A stretch of 64,000 bases of DNA from an uncultured Lachnospiraceae bacterium (lineage in GTDB: Bacteria; Bacillota; Clostridia; Lachnospirales; Lachnospiraceae). The stretch lies in contig CAMNMC010000105.1 in the NCBI GenBank assembly GCA_946544235.1, forward strand, positions 1-64,000, in the 5' to 3' direction. Below, in pieces: positions 31,190 to 41,302 of the stretch (position 1 is its first letter; each line of letters opens with the position of its first letter). The translations under genes and the position numbers were made by a program. The notes beneath the pieces are model-generated. The model did no database searches and was not told the DNA's origin. It was given only the letters and a program-made list of their open reading frames with translations.

Positions 31190-32363
31190 CCATCATCACC
31201 TCCAGCCCATACATCCCTTTCCTCGGGTTATTAAAGCCAAAAGTATCATAATATGGAACTACCATTGCTGCACCGATATCCCTCTGCTGCATCCTGCGAA
31301 GTCTTTCGGCAATATCAGCCTTATGATATGGTGAGATGATAAGATAAAATACATTTTCCTCTGCTCTCTTTATCTCAGCATCGAGAAGGCGCAGAAATTC
31401 ATCCTTACCCGAAGAAGCAAGGATTGACGAAAGAACCTTATCTATGGTCAGCGCGTGGGACATATCAGAGCCCTTGCCAACCGGCGGAAGGTTCACATGA
31501 TCCTCAGTTATACGGAAGCTGACGCTTTTCATATTTTCCATAGTATCAAACAGCCTGCCGCTCTTTCTTGTCATGCCGTTTGTCACCAGCGAAACTCCGG
31601 TCTTCTTCTTCAGTAAATCTCTGGATATCGAACTTGCGAGTGATATGGAGGTTTCGAGAAGTCTCGTCGGATGGATCATATTTTCGGTATCGAGATTGAG
31701 AAGAATACGCACCTCACGATCCATGGTATGATCATAAAGATTGACCATGAGCTCACTTCTCTTGGCAGACTGACGCCAGTTGATGCTTCTCATCCCGTCA
31801 AAGCTGGTATAATCCCTGATGCCTCTGAAGGTCATATTATCCTCGATCAGACTGTTTCTGGCAGCGATCTCGCCCATTATACCTCTCATCAGTTCGTCAT
31901 ATTCACTTGATCTTATTTTCTGTGGAAATACATACAGAAGGGAATTTTGTTCAAGCTGCTTTGCGAAGGTGGAAATAAGGAAGAACTCCTTGACGTGCAC
32001 CGTACAGCTCGGAATATCATAAACTCCCCTTTTGGTTCCGTGAAAGGAATGCCTTCTTATGATCCTCTGATTACCGAGGATCGAGAAGGCATCATTTTTA
32101 TAATAGAGATCCGTCACGGCGGAATTCTCATTTTCATCAAATACAAAGGATCTGTCTACCGAATATTTCAGATGAAATACCGGAAGCGGAAGCAGCTTTC
32201 TGTTTTCTATCTCAAGGGTCAGGGTTGCGTCCTCACCACATTCCAGGTGATTTTTGTCAAAACTAAGTTTAGCCAGAAGGCCCCTGTCCCAATGTCTCCT
32301 GTACATATTTCTCTGAAATGCAAATATGAAACAAAAAATAAGGAAAGCTATAAGTAAACTCAC
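31179..32363 (-). CDS. DUF58 domain-containing protein
   Basis: RGIRDYTSFDGMRSINWRQSAKRSELMVNLYDHTMDREVRILLNLD; GTG start at 32363 overlaps the upstream TGA. Confidence 0.88.
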   Translation of the reverse strand: MSLLIAFLIFCFIFAFQRNMYRRHWDRGLLAKLSFDKNHLECGEDATLTLEIENRKLLPLPVFHLKYSVDRSFVFDENENSAVTDLYYKNDAFSILGNQRIIRRHSFHGTKRGVYDIPSCTVHVKEFFLISTFAKQLEQNSLLYVFPQKIRSSEYDELMRGIMGEIAARNSLIEDNMTFRGIRDYTSFDGMRSINWRQSAKRSELMVNLYDHTMDREVRILLNLDTENMIHPTRLLETSISLASSISRDLLKKKTGVSLVTNGMTRKSGRLFDTMENMKSVSFRITEDHVNLPPVGKGSDMSHALTIDKVLSSILASSGKDEFLRLLDAEIKRAEENVFYLIISPYHKADIAERLRRMQQRDIGAAMVVPYYDTFGFNNPRKGMYGLEVMMDED

Positions 32364-33304
32364 TTTGTCCAGTTCTCCGTAGGTACTGCTACTGATCTGA
32401 TAACCTCGTCTATGACAGCCTTGCATTCACCGATGGACTGAACGCCCGAAGCGGTGATCACTCTGTGTCCGAAAACATAAGGTGCAAGGAATCTTACATC
32501 ATCCGGCTTAACATAGTCACGTCCCGAGATTGCGGCAAACGCCTGTGACATTCTCATAAGAGCAAGACTTGCTCTCGGACTCACGCCTGCTATAAGCTTC
32601 GATGAATTCCTTGTTGCTGCTGCTATGTCAACTATATATTCTTCAATACATCTGTGAACAAAAACAGTCTTGATATTATCAGCCGCGCTGAGTATATCCT
32701 CACAGTTGCATACGGCCGATATCAGGAGGAGCGGATCATCGGTCTTGTATCTCTCAAGAACAGCTGTCTCCTCTTCTCTTGTAAGGCTGTCCATAGATAG
32801 TCTGATCATAAAACGGTCCAGCTGAGCCTCCGGAAGCGGATAGGTTCCGGTCGTTTCGATCGGATTTTCGGTTGCAATTACAAGAAACGGTTTCGGAAGC
32901 GGTATCGTCTCACGGTCTATGGTGCAGTTTCTCTCCTCCATCGCTTCAAGCAGGCTGGACTGTGTCCTCGGAGTTGCACGGTTGATCTCATCAGCGAGAA
33001 GTATATTTGTAAATACAGGTCCCTTGACCAGATGAAATTCCTCATCCTTCCTGCTGAAAACATTGATACCCGTAATATCCTGTGGCATCAGATCGGGTGT
33101 GAACTGAACACGCTTCATCTCTCCGTCAATACTCTTCGCGATGCACTTCGCAAGAGTTGTCTTGCCTGTACCGGGATTGTCCTCCAATAAAACATGTCCC
33201 CCTGCAAGGATAGCAGCAAATATGAGGGAGAAGGTTTCATCCCTTCCGATGATGCACTTTCTGACGTTCTCTAATACCTTAAGATACGTTTCTCTGACTT
33301 CCAT
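32360..33304 (-). CDS. MoxR-family AAA ATPase
   Basis: GGHVLLEDNPGTGKTTLAKCIAKSI, LADEINRATPRTQSSLLEAMEER, FLVIATENPIETTGTYPLPEAQLDRFM. Confidence 0.95.
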   Translation of the reverse strand: MEVRETYLKVLENVRKCIIGRDETFSLIFAAILAGGHVLLEDNPGTGKTTLAKCIAKSIDGEMKRVQFTPDLMPQDITGINVFSRKDEEFHLVKGPVFTNILLADEINRATPRTQSSLLEAMEERNCTIDRETIPLPKPFLVIATENPIETTGTYPLPEAQLDRFMIRLSMDSLTREEETAVLERYKTDDPLLLISAVCNCEDILSAADNIKTVFVHRCIEEYIVDIAAATRNSSKLIAGVSPRASLALMRMSQAFAAISGRDYVKPDDVRFLAPYVFGHRVITASGVQSIGECKAVIDEVIRSVAVPTENWTK

Positions 33305-33420
33305 AAAAATACCTTTTTATCACTAATATATATCAATATTGAATTAACCAATTATTGTTTTGTTAATACACAGCCGAATTGAGATAATATATAATCCGCA
33401 TACTGCTGCAGCTGCTCAAC

Positions 33421-36400
33421 TTAACTAAAGTATTCAACACCTGACTCGAAGATCTGCTGATCCTTCTCTCCGAAGATATTGATATAGCATGCTGTTGAGC
33501 GTCTCTCTGAGTGACCCATCTTACCGAGGATACGTCCGGTAGCGTCTGTGATACCTTCGATAGCCATGTATGATGCGTTAATGTTGTACTCTTCATCCAT
33601 TGTAGGATTACCGTTAAGGTCAACGTACTGAGTCGCAACCTGTCCGTTCTCGAAGAGTTTCTTAAGCCACTCATCATTTGCAACGAAACGGCCTTCACCG
33701 TGTGACATTGCGATTGAATAAATACCGCCGAGTTCTGCACGTCTCAGCCATGGTGACTTATTTGAAACAACCTTTGTATAAGCCATCTTAGACTGGTGAC
33801 GTCCGATAGAGTTACGTGCAAGTGTAGGACTGTTCTCGCTCTGAGGTCTTACTTCACCGTATGGAAGAAGTCCAAGCTTGAGGAGTGCCTGGAATCCGTT
33901 ACAGATACCGAGTACAAGTCCGTCTCTTTCATTTATGAGTTTCATAAGCTCATCTGCAATCTTCTGATTTCTGAATGCTGTTGCGATGAACTTACCTGAA
34001 CCGTCAGGCTCGTCACCTGCAGAGAATCCGCCAGGGAACATAACGATCTGTGACTGGCTGATAGCCTTGCTGAATGCATCAACCGACTCTCTGATTCCGT
34101 CAGCGTCCATATTGTTAAGAACTATAGTTGTAACCTCTGCGCCTGCTCTCTCAAATGCATGAGCTGAATCGTATTCGCAGTTGGTTCCCGGGAATACAGG
34201 AATAAATACATGTGGCTTTGCAACCTTGTTCTTTGCAACAAGAATTGTCTTGGCATCGAACAGTCCTGTTTCAATCTTCTTATCTTCTACATTTGATCTT
34301 GTAGGGAATACTTTTTCAAGCTTTCCTGTCCAGATAGCAACTGCCTCATCAACTGAAAGCTTGCTGCTTCCGTAGCTGAAGAAACCGTCATCTGTAACTT
34401 CACCGATAACTGTATATGGTGCGCTGAGCTTCTCAAGATTTTCAGGCTCTATCTCAACTATGATTGAACCGTAATCTCTGCTGATAAGATCTTCTTTTGA
34501 AAGAACCTTGTCATCAAGCCGAGCGCCGTATTTATTACCAAATGCCATCTTGCTGACAGCCTCAATAACACCACCGAAGCCTACTGCGAAGGATGACTCG
34601 ATGAGATCTGCTTCAACATCACTTCTCAGCTTAGCATATTTCTCAAGAACATCATTATAATCAGGAACAAGGAAGCTGTCCTTATTTACATCGAGCTTAA
34701 GGATAAGGTTGCCCGGCTTCTTAAACTCGGTTGTTACTATATTCATATAGCTGTTGATATCAACGGCAAATGAGCAGAGTGTCGGAGGAACATCAATATC
34801 GTTGAATGATCCTGACATACTGTCCTTACCACCGATTGATGGAAGTCCGAGACCGATCTGTGCACTGTATGAACCAAGGAGAGCTGCGAGAGGCTTGCCC
34901 CAGCGTGTCGGATCCTCAGTCATTCTTTCAAAATACTCCTGGAAGGTAAGTCTGATCTTGCTTACATCACCACCGGCTGCAGCGATCTTAGCTACTGAAT
35001 GAAGCACTGCATAGATAGCTCCGTGATATGGGCTCCAGCTTGAAAGATATGGATCAAGACCGTAGCTCATCATGGTTACTGTATCTGTCTTGCCCTTAAG
35101 AACAGGGAGCTTTGCTGTCATTGTCTGGATAGGTGAAAGCTGGTATTTTCCACCATAAGGCATGGTAACTGTACCTGCACCGATGGTTGAGTCAAACATC
35201 TCAACAAGACCCTTCTGTGAACATACATTAAGGTCTGCAAGAACTGCCTTCCAGATGTCAGCTGCATCTGCTGTATCGTCAAGACCGAAAGCTGAAGCCT
35301 TCTTAGTCTCTGTGAAATAATCATCTCCTGAAGGAGTCTCAACAACTGCTGTTGTCTCCTGATGAGCTCCGTTTGTGTCGAGGAAGGCACGGCTGAGATC
35401 AACTATTGTCTTGCCTCTCCACTTCATAACAAGACGAGGGTTCTCTGTAACAGTAGCAACCTTAACTGCTTCGAGGTTCTCCTCTCTTGCATAGTCAAGG
35501 ATCTTGTCCGCATCTGCAGGATCAACAACGAGTGCCATTCTCTCCTGAGATTCTGAGATAGCAAGCTCTGTACCGTCGAGACCTGCGTATTTCTTAGGAA
35601 CAAGATCAAGATTGATATCAAGACCTGCTGCAAGCTCACCGATAGCTACCGATACACCGCCTGCACCGAAGTCGTTACATTTCTTTATAAGTGAAGCAAC
35701 CTCTTCTCTTCTGAAGAGTCTCTGAAGCTTTCTCTCTGTAGGGGCATTTCCCTTCTGAACCTCAGCACCGCATGTTGTAAGCGATTCAGAGGTATGAGCC
35801 TTTGAAGAACCTGTTGCACCGCCGCAGCCATCACGTCCTGTACGTCCGCCGAGGAGGATGATAACATCACCCGGATCAGAGGTAAGTCTCTTAACATTCT
35901 TCTTAGGAGCTGCACCGATAACTGCACCGATCTCCATACGCTTTGCAACGTAGTTTGGATGATAAACCTCATTTACGATACCTGTAGCAAGACCGATCTG
36001 GTTACCGTATGAAGAATATCCTTCTGCTGCTGTTCTTACGATCTTTCTCTGTGGAAGCTTGCCCGGCATAGTCTCCTTAAGTGACTTTGTAGGATCAGCT
36101 GCACCTGTAACACGCATTGCCTGATATACATATGTACGTCCTGACAGCGGATCACGGATAGCACCACCGAGACAGGTAGCCGCACCACCGAATGGCTCGA
36201 TCTCTGTAGGATGGTTATGTGTCTCATTCTTGAAGCTTACCAGCCAGTCCTCTGTCACGCCGTCGATGGTAACAGGAACAACGATGGTACATGCATTTAT
36301 CTCGTCTGACTCATCAAGGTCAGCAAGCTTACCATCGGCTTTAAGCTTCTTCATGCCCATAAGAGCTATATCCATAAGGCAGATGAACTTGTCGTTACGA

Positions 36401-37197
36401 TCCTTGTAAATAACTGCTCTGTCAGCCTTGTATTTTTCGAAGGTCTGCTCGATGGCATCCTTGAAGAATCCGTCGGTGAATTTAACATCTGTAAGCTCTG
36501 TCGCAAATGTAGTATGACGGCAGTGATCTGACCAGTAGGTATCAAGAACTCTGATCTCGGTCATTGAAGGGTCACGGTTTTCTTCGCCGTTAAAATATTT
36601 CTGAATATGAAGGAAATCCTTAAAGGTCATTGCAAGTCCGAGACTGTCATAGAGAGCCTTAAGCTCTGCCTCTGGCATGTCCTTAAAGCCATCAAAGATC
36701 TTAACATCTTCCGGCTCCGGATGCTGCATAACAAGAGTATCAGGCTTAACCTCGTCTGTAATCCTTGAATCTACAGGGTTTACAACATATTCCTCGATAG
36801 CCTTCTTATCATCCTCTGAAAGCTCTCCGGAAATAACATAGGTTACTGCAGATCTGATGATAGGCTCCTCGTTCTCATTGAGAAGCTTAACACACTGCTC
36901 TGCCGAATCCGCTCTCTGGTCAAACTGTCCAGGAAGAAATTCAGTTGCAAATACGAAATCGCCATCCTCCTTCGGGAAGCTCTCCTCGTAAACTATATCA
37001 ACAGGCGGCTCTGAAAATACAGTAGGAATAGCCTTCTTATAGGTATCCTCTGTAACATCTTCAATGTCGTATCTCACAAGCTCACGAACCGTGATATGCT
37101 TTAATCCGAGATACTCCCTGAACTGCTGCTGAAGGTCCTTTGCCCTTACAGCATAATCCTGTTTCTTCTCCACATAGATTCTTCTTACGTTACTCAT
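33421..37197 (-). CDS. purL: Phosphoribosylformylglycinamidine synthase, single chain (PurL plus GATase)
   Basis: About 1260 aa; DTYWSDHCRHTTF, FKNETHNHPTEIEPFGGAATCLGGAIRD, GGRTGRDGCGGATGSSK; C-terminal GATase PGGFSAGDE...LGICNGFQAL. Confidence 0.97.
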   Translation of the reverse strand: MSNVRRIYVEKKQDYAVRAKDLQQQFREYLGLKHITVRELVRYDIEDVTEDTYKKAIPTVFSEPPVDIVYEESFPKEDGDFVFATEFLPGQFDQRADSAEQCVKLLNENEEPIIRSAVTYVISGELSEDDKKAIEEYVVNPVDSRITDEVKPDTLVMQHPEPEDVKIFDGFKDMPEAELKALYDSLGLAMTFKDFLHIQKYFNGEENRDPSMTEIRVLDTYWSDHCRHTTFATELTDVKFTDGFFKDAIEQTFEKYKADRAVIYKDRNDKFICLMDIALMGMKKLKADGKLADLDESDEINACTIVVPVTIDGVTEDWLVSFKNETHNHPTEIEPFGGAATCLGGAIRDPLSGRTYVYQAMRVTGAADPTKSLKETMPGKLPQRKIVRTAAEGYSSYGNQIGLATGIVNEVYHPNYVAKRMEIGAVIGAAPKKNVKRLTSDPGDVIILLGGRTGRDGCGGATGSSKAHTSESLTTCGAEVQKGNAPTERKLQRLFRREEVASLIKKCNDFGAGGVSVAIGELAAGLDINLDLVPKKYAGLDGTELAISESQERMALVVDPADADKILDYAREENLEAVKVATVTENPRLVMKWRGKTIVDLSRAFLDTNGAHQETTAVVETPSGDDYFTETKKASAFGLDDTADAADIWKAVLADLNVCSQKGLVEMFDSTIGAGTVTMPYGGKYQLSPIQTMTAKLPVLKGKTDTVTMMSYGLDPYLSSWSPYHGAIYAVLHSVAKIAAAGGDVSKIRLTFQEYFERMTEDPTRWGKPLAALLGSYSAQIGLGLPSIGGKDSMSGSFNDIDVPPTLCSFAVDINSYMNIVTTEFKKPGNLILKLDVNKDSFLVPDYNDVLEKYAKLRSDVEADLIESSFAVGFGGVIEAVSKMAFGNKYGARLDDKVLSKEDLISRDYGSIIVEIEPENLEKLSAPYTVIGEVTDDGFFSYGSSKLSVDEAVAIWTGKLEKVFPTRSNVEDKKIETGLFDAKTILVAKNKVAKPHVFIPVFPGTNCEYDSAHAFERAGAEVTTIVLNNMDADGIRESVDAFSKAISQSQIVMFPGGFSAGDEPDGSGKFIATAFRNQKIADELMKLINERDGLVLGICNGFQALLKLGLLPYGEVRPQSENSPTLARNSIGRHQSKMAYTKVVSNKSPWLRRAELGGIYSIAMSHGEGRFVANDEWLKKLFENGQVATQYVDLNGNPTMDEEYNINASYMAIEGITDATGRILGKMGHSERRSTACYINIFGEKDQQIFESGVEYFS

Positions 37198-37250
37198 TTT
37201 GTCCTCCATATGATAAATAAAAATTGTTAGCTTGTAATAATCCTCGCAGA

Positions 37251-37314
37251 GTATGCACCAGTATACCTCTGAAGGAGTATTTGGCTACAACTGAAGAGGT
37301 ATACTGGTGTATAC
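37251..37314. repeat. Conserved-loop hairpin (inverse orientation)
   Basis: gtatgcaccagtatacctct / agaggtatactggtgtatac (19/20 Watson-Crick plus one G-T); loop gaaggagtatttggctacaactga (37271-37294). Confidence 0.88.
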
Positions 37315-37328
37315 CCTTAGTTGTATGA

Positions 37329-38264
37329 TTACTTGTGTAGCTTTCTAATGATCTTGTAGATTACAACGTTCTGGAAAACCATCGGTTTGTCATGTACAAA
37401 GAATATAATTCCGCTGGTCGGCGCAAGCACGGTGGAAATAACATTTCCTGTCATAGGATCGATTATCTCCGCGAGCCTCTGGCCACGTGTTACCTCTTCA
37501 TTGGTTCCCACATATCTTCTGAAGAAGCCTGCCTCATCAGATCTGATGGAAAGCATCTTCTCCTCATCCATAACGGTTGATATGTAACCGCCCTGGCAGT
37601 TATATTTGATGATACCCATTCTTGAAAGGAATCTGAGAACCGCGGAAACAGCTGTCTCTGCATAGCCTTCATGGATACGCTCGGTTCCTCCGGAATAGAT
37701 CGAGAAAACCTCGGTTCCGGCCTTCTGCCAGTTATTTGCGAGAGTGATTGCCTCGTAAGGTCTTCCCTCACTCATAAGAACATACGGCATTCCGAAGAGA
37801 TTTGCAAGGTTTGTTGCTTCACTTTCGAGTGACATCATCCTTATATGAGGTATGAACTGTCCCTGAAGATAGAAGCTTCTGAACTGAATTCCGTAGGAAT
37901 ATTTGCTTGCAACCTCAAGCGTGGCATAGGCTATACGGCTTGTCGCCGGTCCGCTCGGATTGCCCGGAAACTGTCTGTTGATATCAGAATCATCCGACAG
38001 CCAGTATTTCTTACTTGCATTCATCGCACTGTAATTAAGCGACGGAATGACCATAACCTGCTTCCCGGAAACTATATTTCCCTCTTCCTCAAGCCTTGCA
38101 AGCTTTTTAGAAAGAAGTGAGCAGATAAAAAGCTGCTGGAACTCATGTCCACGAAGGGCGCCGACTATGCAGGCCGACTTCTCTCCTCTGCCATATGTAT
38201 ATCCATAAACCGAATACTCGCCCCTGAAGGCCGTATTCATCGTATATAGCGTTTCTTTTGTCAT
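37329..38264 (-). CDS. Succinylglutamate desuccinylase/aspartoacylase (AstE/AspA) family protein
   Basis: SACIVGALRGHEFQQLFICSLL, SLNYSAMNASKKYWLSDDSDINRQFPG, C-terminal barrel-like region ending ...IDPMTGNVISTVLAPTSGIIFFVHDKPMV. Confidence 0.8.
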   Translation of the reverse strand: MTKETLYTMNTAFRGEYSVYGYTYGRGEKSACIVGALRGHEFQQLFICSLLSKKLARLEEEGNIVSGKQVMVIPSLNYSAMNASKKYWLSDDSDINRQFPGNPSGPATSRIAYATLEVASKYSYGIQFRSFYLQGQFIPHIRMMSLESEATNLANLFGMPYVLMSEGRPYEAITLANNWQKAGTEVFSIYSGGTERIHEGYAETAVSAVLRFLSRMGIIKYNCQGGYISTVMDEEKMLSIRSDEAGFFRRYVGTNEEVTRGQRLAEIIDPMTGNVISTVLAPTSGIIFFVHDKPMVFQNVVIYKIIRKLHK

Positions 38265-38332
38265 TAATGTTCTCCCCAACTACAACTATTTTTGAACTAT
38301 CAGCTTCTGCTGATCTCTCGTAACCATTTCTC

Positions 38333-39262
38333 TTACTTGAGTCCGACTATCCTCGCGAGAAGCGAGCCTTCCTCGATTGCCGGATACTCTCTCATTCCGG
38401 TGATCATTCCGTTGATCGGAGCCTTTATGATCTCATCAACCGATCCGGTAATAACATTGACTACTCTTCCGATCTCGTCGTTTTCTTTAACTATGTCATG
38501 CACGGAAGTATTTGGAATAAATATACCGCTGCTCTCCGAATTGATATATACCATATCGCTGTCATGAACCACAAACGGATCTCTGATCTGTGCTATTTCG
38601 CCCTTCCATATCCCCATATATTTCATAAGAGCAAATATACCGTCAACGATCTGATTGCAGTATTTCTGATCGATCTTAAATGCATAGCTCGACTCACAGA
38701 CGCAGCATTTAACGCCTATCTTGTTCAGCTCGTAGGCAAGACTTCCCTTCTTAACCTGTGTTGAAGGGTGTACCCAGATCATGTCTGTGTTGAGATGCTC
38801 TGCGTAAGGCATGATCAGATGCTCGACATCATCATTCATTCTTATCTGGGGTATCTCATTAAGATACATATCACTTCCGTGAACATCGAGGCAGAAATCC
38901 GCACCTTCAATATCCCTCATCACCTTATAGGCTGCATACTCTCCCATGGCTCCTGTTTCAGAACCCGGAAAGAGCTCGTTCATATTTAACTCCGGTCCCG
39001 GAATCTCTCTGACACCGGCCTCAAGCCCCATAGGATTGAGCGCCGGATAAATATCAACTATACCTGTAAGATCCTCATAGCTGTTCTTAATTCTTCTTAT
39101 GGTTTCATAACAGATGTACTGTCCCTGCAGTTCATCTCCGTAAATACCGGATACGATGCAGAGTCTTTTTGCTCCCCTTGAATAATCCGGTTCAAGACGG
39201 TTCTTCTTAATCTTCAGTGTTTCACCTACCATGAGGTTCACTGATACTACTGTGTCAATCAT
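38333..39262 (-). CDS. Succinylglutamate desuccinylase/aspartoacylase (AstE/AspA) family protein, paralogue
   Basis: LCIVSGIYGDELQGQYICYE, PALNPMGLEAGVREIPGPELNMNELFPG, DFCLDVHGSDMYLNEIPQIR. Confidence 0.85.
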   Translation of the reverse strand: MIDTVVSVNLMVGETLKIKKNRLEPDYSRGAKRLCIVSGIYGDELQGQYICYETIRRIKNSYEDLTGIVDIYPALNPMGLEAGVREIPGPELNMNELFPGSETGAMGEYAAYKVMRDIEGADFCLDVHGSDMYLNEIPQIRMNDDVEHLIMPYAEHLNTDMIWVHPSTQVKKGSLAYELNKIGVKCCVCESSYAFKIDQKYCNQIVDGIFALMKYMGIWKGEIAQIRDPFVVHDSDMVYINSESSGIFIPNTSVHDIVKENDEIGRVVNVITGSVDEIIKAPINGMITGMREYPAIEEGSLLARIVGLK

Positions 39263-39348
39263 ATTGTAATCCCCTAATATTTAATCAATTGATTCATGTA
39301 TAACCACTGATATTATCAGCTGATGTAATGATTCTGAATAGCCAGATT

Positions 39349-41067
39349 CTACTGCAGCATCTCTCTTGCCGCAGAAATAACGGCCTCAGAAACACTGTCG
39401 CCGCCGAGAAGTCTTGCAAGCTCCATGACCTTTTCTTCCCCATCAATAGGTCTGATGCCTGTAAAGGTTCTTCCTCCCTCAACGGTTTTCTCGATAAGAT
39501 AGCTTCTGTCAGCCTTCGCAGCGATCTGCGGCAGATGCGTGATCGAGATGATCTGATGAGTTTCTGCAAGCCCCTTCATCATCTCAGCGACCTTCTGCGC
39601 CGTGATACCGCTTATACCGGTATCAACCTCATCGAAAATAAGTGTAGGCGTTTTCCAGGTGTCTGCAAGAACAGATTTTATCGCAAGCATTATTCTTGAA
39701 AGTTCACCTCCGGATGCCACCATATGAAGTGGCTTCGGAGTCTCTCCCACATTGGTTGAGATCATAAAGCAGATACTGTCTCTGCCATCTGCAGTGCACT
39801 CCTTCTGTTCTTCAAAATTCATATAAAATATAACTTCATTGAAATTAAGAGACTTAAGTGCCTCGGTTATGCTCTGCGACAGCTCCTCAGCCTTTTTCTT
39901 TCTTGCTTCAGTCAGCAGACTGCATTTAGCTGAGAGTTCCTTATACAGCACCTCATCCTGCTTCTGCAGACGGATAAGGTTTTCCTCATAATCCTCAAGC
40001 TCCATTAGTTCTGACTTAATAGCATCAAGCTGTGCAAGTATATCATCTGTAGTTCTTCCGTATTTTGCCTTAAGACCGTTGATCAGATTGAGTCTCTGCT
40101 CTGTCTCGGTGAAGGCTTTTTCATCAAAGCTTGCGCTTCCGATATATTCACTGAGTGAATGATTGAATTCATTCAGTATTGCTTCGATGTCCGTAAGCTG
40201 GCTGATAAGCGGCTCTGCGTCTCTGTCCAGCCTTTCTACGGTCTTAAGCTTCTGAAGTGACCGGCTTATCTGACTGCCTGCGGAATCCGAGGCATCATAG
40301 CCGGTACAGCTGTATACACTTTCCGCTGCCTCACAGATCTCCTTGCTGTTGTTCATCTTCGTATAGAGCGCTTCAAGTTCCTCATCCTCACCCGGAAGAA
40401 GTCTGGCGCTTTCAATCTCATTTTCCTCGAATTTAAGGAAATCTATACGTTTAGCTCTTTCGGAAGCAGATGTATTCATCCTTCCGAGTTTTGTATGATT
40501 CTCCATATAGAGGCTGTAGGCTTCATGTACGTCTGCCTTAAGCCTAAGCAGCTCCTTACTTGAAGAATCCAGTATTTCTATATGGTTTTCTTCGTGAAGA
40601 AGCGTCGTCTGCTCGTGCTGTGCATGAAGATTGATGAGTGTTTCGGCAAGCTCCTTTATCTGTTTTGCAGTGACCGTCTCGCCGTTAACGCGATTGATCG
40701 TGCGATCATTCGAAAGCTTTCTCGAAATAGTAAGTATTCCGTCCTCTGAGGCTTTAATAAACTCTGAGGTATCATCCGACTTATCATCATCCGTAGTTTT
40801 CTCCCGGGATGAATCCATATCATAATTCTTTAAAATATCCTGTACATTAAATGTAAGCTCTACAAGCCCTTCCTTCGCAGGATCACGAAGCAGTTCTCTG
40901 CTGAACTTTCCTCCGAGTCCGATACCGATCGAGCCGATGATGATCGACTTTCCGGCTCCGGTCTCACCTGTAAGAATGTTCAGTCCTTTTTCAAAATCAA
41001 TATCCAGCTCATCAATAAGAGCCAGATTTTTTATGTGCAAATTGATCAGCATTTGTTCACTCTCCAT
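39349..41067 (-). CDS. recN: DNA repair protein RecN
   Basis: MLINLHIKNLALIDELDIDFEKGLNILTGETGAGKSIIIGSI...ASGGELSRIMLAIKSVLAD...IFDEVDTGISGITAQKV. Confidence 0.97.
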   Translation of the reverse strand: MESEQMLINLHIKNLALIDELDIDFEKGLNILTGETGAGKSIIIGSIGIGLGGKFSRELLRDPAKEGLVELTFNVQDILKNYDMDSSREKTTDDDKSDDTSEFIKASEDGILTISRKLSNDRTINRVNGETVTAKQIKELAETLINLHAQHEQTTLLHEENHIEILDSSSKELLRLKADVHEAYSLYMENHTKLGRMNTSASERAKRIDFLKFEENEIESARLLPGEDEELEALYTKMNNSKEICEAAESVYSCTGYDASDSAGSQISRSLQKLKTVERLDRDAEPLISQLTDIEAILNEFNHSLSEYIGSASFDEKAFTETEQRLNLINGLKAKYGRTTDDILAQLDAIKSELMELEDYEENLIRLQKQDEVLYKELSAKCSLLTEARKKKAEELSQSITEALKSLNFNEVIFYMNFEEQKECTADGRDSICFMISTNVGETPKPLHMVASGGELSRIMLAIKSVLADTWKTPTLIFDEVDTGISGITAQKVAEMMKGLAETHQIISITHLPQIAAKADRSYLIEKTVEGGRTFTGIRPIDGEEKVMELARLLGGDSVSEAVISAAREMLQ

Positions 41068-41130
41068 ACCTCATCCGCACTGGAAATATCTTGTTTGTTT
41101 TTCTCAGTGCATATATACCCCTTCGCGTGC

Positions 41131-41238
41131 CATAATTCTGCAAGCAGAATTATGCATACATCATTTCATGACGTATGTAGCATGCTTCGCATGCTGCATC
41201 ATTCGCTTCGCTCATGATAGCAATATGCTTCGCATATT
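41131..41238. repeat. Run of five tandem short hairpins
   Basis: cataattctgc-aa-gcagaattatg; catacatcat-ttc-atgacgtatg; agcatgc-ttc-gcatgct; atcat(tcgcttcgctc)atgat; aatatgc-ttc-gcatatt. Confidence 0.85.
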
Positions 41239-41243
41239 ACTAC

Positions 41244-41278
41244 TTAGTTGTAGCAAGAATACGCCTTCAAGGGCATAT
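41244..41278. repeat. Conserved-loop element (24/25 match) with partial right arm
   Basis: ttagttgtagcaagaatacgccttc followed by aagggcatat. Confidence 0.8.
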
Positions 41279-41302
41279 CTTTACGATTAAACTTTTCTTT
41301 AA

